Assembly (NCBI RefSeq): GCF_000744115.1
Contig: NZ_JQLG01000004.1
Coordinates: 248,001 to 312,000 of the forward strand
DNA: 64,000 bases
Source: Carnobacterium alterfunditum DSM 5972
Lineage (GTDB): Bacteria; Bacillota; Bacilli; Lactobacillales; Carnobacteriaceae
Direction of reading: 5' to 3'
Part shown: piece by piece, positions 58,744 through 64,000 of the stretch
Layout of the letters: every line of letters starts with the position of its first letter
Position numbering within the stretch: the first letter of the stretch is position 1
Program-made: the position numbers and the translations under genes
Notes under the pieces: generated by a model
Told to the model about the DNA's origin: nothing
The model's database searches: none
Seen by the model: only the letters and a program-made list of their open reading frames with translations

Positions 58744-59714
58744 TCTGCTCCCCCCTCTTTCATCGAAGCTTTTTTATTTTTGCGGTCTAATAAGCCAGAA
58801 ATAGTAAATTCTTTTGTTCCCAATAAGCCAGAAGGTTTGAACACCATGATCGCGACCAGCGCAATTGAATAGATGATCATTCTCAACTGTCCAAAAGGCT
58901 GCAAATAAATATTTAAAATACCTAATACGATCGCTGCAACGACACTCCCAGTCATGCTTCCTAATCCACCAAAAACCACAATGATCAAAATATCAACAGA
59001 TTTCATAAAAGTAAAATCGGCTGGACGGATAACACTGAAATAAGAGGCGTGCAATCCACCTGCAGTCGCTGCAGAAGCTGCTCCTAAAACAAACGCGATG
59101 ATTTTATATTTTGTCGTATTGATCCCCATCGACTCTGCTGCAATCTCATCTTCACGAATGGAGATCGTTGCTCGTCCTGGACTGCTTTTGATATAATTCA
59201 TCGTAATGATCAAAGAAATCACGATAAAGGCAAACGTGATTTGCCAATTAGCAATAAAAGGGATCCCGCTTAAGCCAGCAGCTCCGTTTGTAATACTGTT
59301 CATGTTCAAAATCACGATCCGAATGATCTCAGCTACCCCTAAAGTAGCAATTGCTAAATAATCCCCTTTTAATCGTAAAGTAGGAATCCCTACTAACAAA
59401 GCCACCAGACTGGCGATGGCGATCCCTAAAAGCATTCCACCAAGCAGACCCGCCATAGTAGGATATTTGATGCTGATAATGCCGGTACAATAGGCACCAA
59501 TAGCCATGAATCCTGCGTGACCTAAGGAAAATTGGCCTGAAAATCCAATGATCAAGTTTAATCCAGTTGCTAAGATCACATTGATCAGAATGGTCATCAA
59601 CGTTATTTCATAGAAAGCATTGATTATGCCTGTCATTGTGCCTATTTGAATGATCGCATAAACGGCTGCAATAAAAATGAGCCAACCGAGATTTTTCTTA
59701 TTGAATTGTTTCAT
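58740..59714 (-). CDS. livM: Branched-chain amino acid ABC transporter, permease LivM
   Basis: 324 residues, about nine hydrophobic helices, with GFSGQFSLGHAGFMAIGAY and LRLKGDYLAIATLGVAEIIR, the LivM signature. A frame opens with GTG at 59723, but TAGGTG is correctly placed for ATG 59714. Co-transcribed with livH and livG. Confidence 0.95.
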   Translation of the reverse strand: MKQFNKKNLGWLIFIAAVYAIIQIGTMTGIINAFYEITLMTILINVILATGLNLIIGFSGQFSLGHAGFMAIGAYCTGIISIKYPTMAGLLGGMLLGIAIASLVALLVGIPTLRLKGDYLAIATLGVAEIIRIVILNMNSITNGAAGLSGIPFIANWQITFAFIVISLIITMNYIKSSPGRATISIREDEIAAESMGINTTKYKIIAFVLGAASAATAGGLHASYFSVIRPADFTFMKSVDILIIVVFGGLGSMTGSVVAAIVLGILNIYLQPFGQLRMIIYSIALVAIMVFKPSGLLGTKEFTISGLLDRKNKKASMKEGGAE

Positions 59715-59723
59715 TCTTATCAC

Positions 59724-60602
59724 CTACACTTTCTCTTTTACATTTTTACCAAGCAAGCCTGATGGTTTAAAGATAAGAATAATGATCAAAATCAAGTAAA
59801 CGACCGCATCTTTGATCATTGATCCGCCATATCCACTGACCAATGTTTCAATGATTCCGATTGTAAACCCACCAAACATAGCTCCTGGGATGATCCCAAT
59901 TCCGCCTAATACAGCCGCAATGAAGGCTTTCAATCCCGGGGCGTATCCCATCATAGGTTCAATCGAGTTGTAATACAATCCGACTAAAACTCCTGCTGCG
60001 CCTGCTAATGAGGAGCCAAGTGCAAAGGTAAATGAAATCACGTTATCGACATTGATCCCCATCAAGCGAGCGGCGTCTGCATCTGTACTAACAGCTCGCA
60101 TAGCTTTTCCCATTTTCGTTTTTTGAACAATAAGTTGTAAAGCTAACATCAAAATAATCGTTGTGCCAAAAATCAAAATTTGAGTTTGACTGACTTGTAA
60201 TCCAGCAAATTCATAAATGTTATTCTCAATCACTTGTGGAAAGGCTCTCGTTTCTGAACCTACCAAGTAGATCATGCCATTTTGCAATAAATAAGACATT
60301 CCGATAGCTGTGATCAAAGCGGCAACACGAGTAGCATTGCGCAGTGGCTTGTAAGCAATTCGTTCAATAGCAACTCCCAAAACAGCACAGAAAACCATGG
60401 ATAGGATCATTGCCGGCAAGAAGCTTAGCTTAAGAGAGTTGATAGCTGTGTAACCAACAAATGCCCCCACCATATAAATATCGCCATGAGCAAAGTTAAT
60501 CAATTTAATAATGCCATATACCATGGTATATCCTAATGCTATCAAGGCATAGATACTTCCTAAAGAGAGTCCGTTGATCAGTTGTTGTAAAAATGCTTCC
60601 AT
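59724..60602 (-). CDS. livH: Branched-chain amino acid ABC transporter, permease LivH
   Basis: 292 residues, about eight hydrophobic helices, with QQLINGLSLGSIYALIALGYTMVYGIIKLINFAHGD at the N-terminus and RAVSTDADAARLMGINVD in the cytoplasmic loop. The frame is open to 60734, but the extra 44 residues are atypical and AAAGAGGTG precedes ATG 60602. An attenuator-like hairpin lies between livJ and livH. Confidence 0.95.
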   Translation of the reverse strand: MEAFLQQLINGLSLGSIYALIALGYTMVYGIIKLINFAHGDIYMVGAFVGYTAINSLKLSFLPAMILSMVFCAVLGVAIERIAYKPLRNATRVAALITAIGMSYLLQNGMIYLVGSETRAFPQVIENNIYEFAGLQVSQTQILIFGTTIILMLALQLIVQKTKMGKAMRAVSTDADAARLMGINVDNVISFTFALGSSLAGAAGVLVGLYYNSIEPMMGYAPGLKAFIAAVLGGIGIIPGAMFGGFTIGIIETLVSGYGGSMIKDAVVYLILIIILIFKPSGLLGKNVKEKV

Positions 60603-60632
60603 AGTATGGCACCTCTTTCCATTTTTAAAATA

Positions 60633-60674
60633 TGAAAGGGTGCTAAGCAAAAACCCGCTTTGCACCCTTTCGTT
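60633..60674 (-). terminator. Intergenic hairpin between livJ and livH (attenuator or processing stem)
   Basis: On the minus strand CGAAAGGGTGC pairs with GCACCCTTTCA around an 18-base loop, with no T-tract. Such hairpins often keep the binding-protein mRNA more abundant than the permease part. Confidence 0.7.
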
Positions 60675-60684
60675 TGATTTTTCA

Positions 60685-61830
60685 TTAAGGAGTAACTTCT
60701 GTATTACCGGCCTCAACACCATCTTGCAATTCAATAACTAAAGTTGATTTTACGGGATTATGATTTTCATCAAATGAGAATGTCCCTGTTACGCCATCAA
60801 ATTCAGTGATTTCTTCAAGTGCTGCTGTTATCGCTTCTGGTGTTGCTTCACCAGCTTCTTCGATTGCTTGAGCTACAAGGTAAGCTGTATCATATGCAAG
60901 AGCTGCAAACATATCTGGTTCCACATCATATTCGGCTTTATAAGCTGCAATAAATTCTTGCACTTGGGCATCCTCACTATTTGGTGAGTAATGAGCTGAG
61001 TAATAAACATCATCCACATTATCTACTCCAGCCAATTCAAGTAATGCTTGGTTTCCAAAACCATCAGCACCCAATATAGGTTGGGTGATCCCCATTTCAC
61101 GCGCTTGTTTGATGATCAATCCTGCTTGGTTGTAGTAGCCTGGCAAGAAAATAAAATCAAAATCAAGATCTTTTATACGAGTTAAGATAGCGCTGAAATC
61201 AGTATCATCAGCAGTGAAGTTCTCCTCTGCTATGATCTCTCCCTCAAACGTTCCTTCAAATGCATCTGTTAAGCCTAGTGCGTAATCACTTGAACTATCG
61301 CCAATTATCACGGCTTTTTCAGCACCTAATTCATTAGCAGCAAATTCGGCTAATGCGATTCCTTGAAACGAATCTTGGAATGATGTGCGGAAAATATTTG
61401 GTTGAACCTTGCCACTTTCATCAAGTGTCAAACTATCATCTGTGCCAGAAGGAGTAACTAATGTAACGCCTGCTCTTGTAACAGCTGGCGTAGAAGCTTT
61501 GACCGCTCCTGTTGTTGCTGGTCCTACAATAACGGGTACTTCATCTTGAGTCGCTAATTTCGTTGCGATACTAGCCGCTTCAGTATTGTCTGATTTTGTA
61601 TCGTATTCGATTAAATCAATTTTTTTGTCCAGAATTCCGCCATCCTCATTGATTTCTTTAAAGGCTAAATTCACTGCATTTGCTTCAGCCGTTCCGTATG
61701 CTGAGACTTCTCCAGTTTTTTCAAACATCGATCCTATTTTGATTTCATCTTCATTACTCCCGTTTCCAGTGCCACATGCCGTAGCTGCTAACGATAGAGC
61801 TGCTATTCCCATTACCAATCTTTTTTTCAT
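60685..61830 (-). CDS. livJ: Branched-chain amino acid ABC transporter, substrate-binding lipoprotein LivJ/LivK
   Basis: About 381 residues: a lipoprotein signal with lipobox LAATAC (cysteine 19 from ATG 61830), then a type I periplasmic-binding fold with IGSMFEKTGEVSAYG, VGPATTGAVKASTPAVT, FQGIALAEFAA and YNQAGLIIKQAREMG. A longer frame starts at 61845, but its first codons form the GGGGG ribosome site of ATG 61830. First gene of livJHMGF-CBS/ACT. Confidence 0.95.
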   Translation of the reverse strand: MKKRLVMGIAALSLAATACGTGNGSNEDEIKIGSMFEKTGEVSAYGTAEANAVNLAFKEINEDGGILDKKIDLIEYDTKSDNTEAASIATKLATQDEVPVIVGPATTGAVKASTPAVTRAGVTLVTPSGTDDSLTLDESGKVQPNIFRTSFQDSFQGIALAEFAANELGAEKAVIIGDSSSDYALGLTDAFEGTFEGEIIAEENFTADDTDFSAILTRIKDLDFDFIFLPGYYNQAGLIIKQAREMGITQPILGADGFGNQALLELAGVDNVDDVYYSAHYSPNSEDAQVQEFIAAYKAEYDVEPDMFAALAYDTAYLVAQAIEEAGEATPEAITAALEEITEFDGVTGTFSFDENHNPVKSTLVIELQDGVEAGNTEVTP

Positions 61831-61928
61831 TTTCTTTTCCCCCATTTTACGCTCTTGCGTTAGTTGATCACTCTAATACGGATCAGTCAATTATTAAAAT
61901 AGCCTGATAAAATGATTTGTTAAGGATT

Positions 61929-61957
61929 AGTATAGAATATTCTGAATATTTAATCAA
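61929..61957 (-). promoter_or_regulatory. liv operon promoter with CodY box in the spacer
   Basis: On the minus strand TTGATT (61952-61957), a 17-base spacer and TATACT (61929-61934). The spacer contains AATATTCAGAATATT (61936-61950), which matches the CodY box AATTTTCWGAAAATT at 13 of 15 positions. Confidence 0.85.
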
Positions 61958-62007
61958 TAGTAATTTACCTTATTTTTAAAAATAAAAATCTCATTGTTTA
62001 GAGGAAA

Positions 62008-62039
62008 CAAAAAAAGTGAGGAAAATCCCCACTTTTTTC
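62008..62039 (-). terminator. Terminator of the ArAE-family gene
   Basis: AAAAAGTGGGGA pairs with TCCTCACTTTTTT around TTT on the minus strand, immediately after the stop codon. Confidence 0.9.
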
Positions 62040-62042
62040 TCG

Positions 62043-63017
62043 CTATATTGTTGTTTCACCCATTTCTTGCTGTTCATAGAAATCTTTTTTTATTTGAATG
62101 AACCGCGAAAAATCATTTAAAAGCACAAATAATGCCGCACGATTTTCAAACTCACTTCGTGTTTTAGGCAGATCGCTATTTCTGAAGTCAGTTAACATGG
62201 ACTCAAGATCTTTCATCAAGTCTATTGCGGGGTTGCTTTCGTGCAATTGATTTGCCGTTTGCTGAAATAGTCGTGCTAATGTATTATTTTGCTTTGTTGG
62301 CAATGAACATACACTTATATCGATCGACATTTCTGCCAGTATTTTTGCCTGCTGTTGCCGCATATCAATATATTGAATCATATAATCATCATTTTGGCTT
62401 AGTAATTGATTATTAAATTCTAAATAAGCCATCTTTTCTGCGGTTTTCAAGTTTACAGAAAGCTCTTTTATAAAAATTTCTACTTGATCATTTGGATAAC
62501 CTGTTTCCAATACAACAGCAAAGTTCATTAGAACGTGTTTCATTTTTTCTTCAATCTCATCTCTTAGTTGCATTAATTGATTCTCTTTTGAAGGCATATA
62601 TAAATTAAATAAAATAGCCATTCCTACACCTATCACCATCAATGACATTTCATTTGCAAGCCAAGTGATTGAAGTACTTTGTTCTAATAATAAATGAGAA
62701 ACAAGCACAGAACATGGTGCTATTCCCACCTCTAAATTTAATTTATACGCTAAAGGAATATAGATCAGAAGATAAATTCCAAATACGATCGTATTAAATC
62801 CAACTAGTTGAAACAGGATCGTTGCCACACCCAAAGCTAAAATCGTTGACCCTACTCGTTGTAAAGCGATTATAACGGATGACTTTTTGGTATCTAGTAC
62901 ACTTAGGATAGCCACAACTCCTGCTGATACACTGTATTCCAATTGAAATGCTTGGGCTATCAAGATTGCAATGGTTGTTGCTAAAGCTATTTTTATTGCT
63001 CGTAAAGAAACGGTCAT
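62043..63017 (-). CDS. ArAE-family (FUSC-like) membrane protein
   Basis: About 324 residues. Four to five hydrophobic helices (about 3-145) with LRAIKIALATTIAILIAQAF at the N-terminus and GIAPCSVLVSHLLLE, typical of the aromatic acid exporter family, then a soluble helical C-terminal domain. The frame extends to a TTG at 63035, but ATG 63017 gives the usual family start; neither has a good ribosome site. The region just upstream belongs to the TnpB element, so its promoter may have been replaced or altered. Confidence 0.82.
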   Translation of the reverse strand: MTVSLRAIKIALATTIAILIAQAFQLEYSVSAGVVAILSVLDTKKSSVIIALQRVGSTILALGVATILFQLVGFNTIVFGIYLLIYIPLAYKLNLEVGIAPCSVLVSHLLLEQSTSITWLANEMSLMVIGVGMAILFNLYMPSKENQLMQLRDEIEEKMKHVLMNFAVVLETGYPNDQVEIFIKELSVNLKTAEKMAYLEFNNQLLSQNDDYMIQYIDMRQQQAKILAEMSIDISVCSLPTKQNNTLARLFQQTANQLHESNPAIDLMKDLESMLTDFRNSDLPKTRSEFENRAALFVLLNDFSRFIQIKKDFYEQQEMGETTI

Positions 63018-63036
63018 TCTTACACTGCTACTCAAA

Positions 63037-63207
63037 ATATGGAAAAACGTCCATATCGAGATTTTTCTGGTACTCGCGTAACCAAAATTACTGCGTCACC
63101 GTGTCCCAGCTCGCCGCGTTCTCGCTACTATGGTTTATGTAACACTCAACAGTCTTAAATTCCCGAATAAGCCTTCGGTACATGCTATGAGTTGCGTATG
63201 TGTTATA
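63037..63207 (-). ncRNA. Candidate omega RNA / right-end region of the TnpB element
   Basis: Directly downstream of tnpB on the same strand lie short hairpins: CCGAA/TTCGG (about 63165-63180), a TGGT/ACCA stem near 63074-63091 and ATATGGA/TCCATAT (63037-63058). In IS200/IS605 elements the omega RNA is transcribed from the 3' end of tnpB into the right end. The exact RNA and element ends are not defined here. Confidence 0.45.
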
Positions 63208-63999
63208 TTATGCAATTACCTCATAGATCGATGCGTCTCTCAAATTATAAGCGGCATTCAAGTCACGGTCGGCAGAATACCCACAAGGACAGAGAAAGAC
63301 TCGATCGTTCAATTTCAAATCTTTCTTGATGGCCTTACAGGTATGGCACGTTTTAGAACTTGGATACCAACGACTAACCAAACGAAGTTCAATCTGGTGT
63401 TGCGTTGCTTTCGTTTGCAACTTGGTTCTAAATGTGTAAAAACCTTGCTTGCTGATGGCTTTTGAGAGGTGTCGATTCTTCATCATTCCCCGTATATTCA
63501 AGTCTTCGATCGTGATATAAGCTGGTTTGGTTCTTACCAGTGACGCCACGATTTTGTTTTGATAATCTTGTCTTATATCCGCTAGGGTTTGATGAAGTTT
63601 TTGTACTTTCAGCAGTTGTTTACAGACGTTTTTTCGAGTAGACTCTCCTTTTTTCAGTTGTTTTTGGGTGATACGTGTTTTTTCTGCTTCGTATTTCCTC
63701 GATAGCACACGTTGTTCACGCTTAAGTTTCCGCTCAAGTTTTTTGATCCGTACTGATTTATTGTTGTTCTTATAAATCATACCGTCTGAAAAGACAGCAA
63801 AGTCTTTTAAGCCTAGATCAACCCCAATCCCAGCAGACGGTGTTTGTTTTAGTGACGCTGTTGAGATGGATTGTTCAACTAAAACCGAAACATAATAGCG
63901 ATCCGCTTGTTTACTGATTGTACCGCTTTTAATCATGTGTTGGTCATCGTGCGTTGGAATATACCCTTTTTCTTTGAGTTTCACCCAACCTAACGTCGG
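63208..63999 (-). CDS. tnpB: IS200/IS605-family RNA-guided nuclease TnpB (5' end outside window)
   Basis: The frame is open through the right window edge (codons before ATG-like GTG 63984 read PTLGW), so this is a C-terminal part of about 264 codons. The RuvC-like acids are present: GVDLGLKDFAVF, TIEDLNIRGMMKN and the late aspartate in RDLNAAYNLRD. The four-cysteine zinc finger TCHTCKAIKKD..CPCG precedes the last motif. Nothing in this part suggests inactivation. No TnpA is visible; if present it lies beyond the edge. Confidence 0.9.
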   Translation of the reverse strand, partial: PTLGWVKLKEKGYIPTHDDQHMIKSGTISKQADRYYVSVLVEQSISTASLKQTPSAGIGVDLGLKDFAVFSDGMIYKNNNKSVRIKKLERKLKREQRVLSRKYEAEKTRITQKQLKKGESTRKNVCKQLLKVQKLHQTLADIRQDYQNKIVASLVRTKPAYITIEDLNIRGMMKNRHLSKAISKQGFYTFRTKLQTKATQHQIELRLVSRWYPSSKTCHTCKAIKKDLKLNDRVFLCPCGYSADRDLNAAYNLRDASIYEVIA

Positions 64000-64000
64000 T

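Noticed and set aside
63130-63465. A 111-residue plus-strand ORF at the right end
   Set aside because: It is antisense to the tnpB C-terminus and the element's right end and has no ribosome site or family features.

Overview
The window looks like a low-GC Firmicute chromosome of the order Lactobacillales, most likely Carnobacterium or a close relative. This rests on gene content and order: pcrA-ligA-camS beside gatCAB-dgkB-rlmD, purK-purB, a MecA-type PBP, strong AGGAGG ribosome sites, and IS30/ISL3/IS3 elements of lactic-acid-bacterial type. The species call is inference. Almost every gene lies on the minus strand.

Layout. 0-6.5 kb: end of an ISL3 insertion sequence, then rlmD, dgkB and gatB-gatA-gatC. 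6.7-18.5 kb: an accessory block between gatC and camS, two gene groups that normally sit close together. It holds an esterase (+), a thioesterase, an ACAD-like protein and a LysR regulator, then a beta-oxidation operon (thiolase, FadN-type hydratase/dehydrogenase, CoA-transferase, acyl-CoA dehydrogenase) and an acyl-CoA ligase. The operon and the ligase each have a near-perfect CcpA cre site at the promoter, and the operon also has a LysR-like palindrome. 19-25 kb: camS, ligA, pcrA. 25-31 kb: GntR regulator, EamA exporter, purB, purK, UPF0316 protein, xpt. 31.5-40 kb: an acidic membrane protein, a CorC-type protein, and a cell-wall group (PBP3, a TIM-barrel protein, glucosaminidase, VanY-like peptidase), then a PTS-EIIC-like permease. 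40-48 kb: IS-rich, with an IS3 element, an IS30 element splitting a Gfo/Idh/MocA gene, a membrane GGDEF protein and a full ISL3 copy. 48-56 kb: a DUF1002 protein and a four-gene operon (membrane-anchored glycosidase, PAS-PAS-GGDEF-HD-GYP protein, HEAT-repeat membrane protein, processive GT2), read here as a cyclic-di-GMP-linked exopolysaccharide system. 56.6-62 kb: livJHMGF plus a CBS-ACT protein under a promoter with a 13/15 CodY box. 62-64 kb: an ArAE-family membrane protein and a TnpB gene cut by the window edge.

The most unusual non-coding content is repeats. One family of hairpins keeps its loop and an AAAC bulge while its stem arms change together. A MITE family has ISL3-like ends: one copy carries perfect 8-bp target duplications and two are decayed. 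Three tandem arrays of different sequence share a 51-52 bp period. The two ISL3 copies differ by inversion of a 30-bp palindrome that encodes the transposase C-terminus and the stop-proximal hairpin.

All functions are read from motifs, gene order and known families; no database search or folding program was run.
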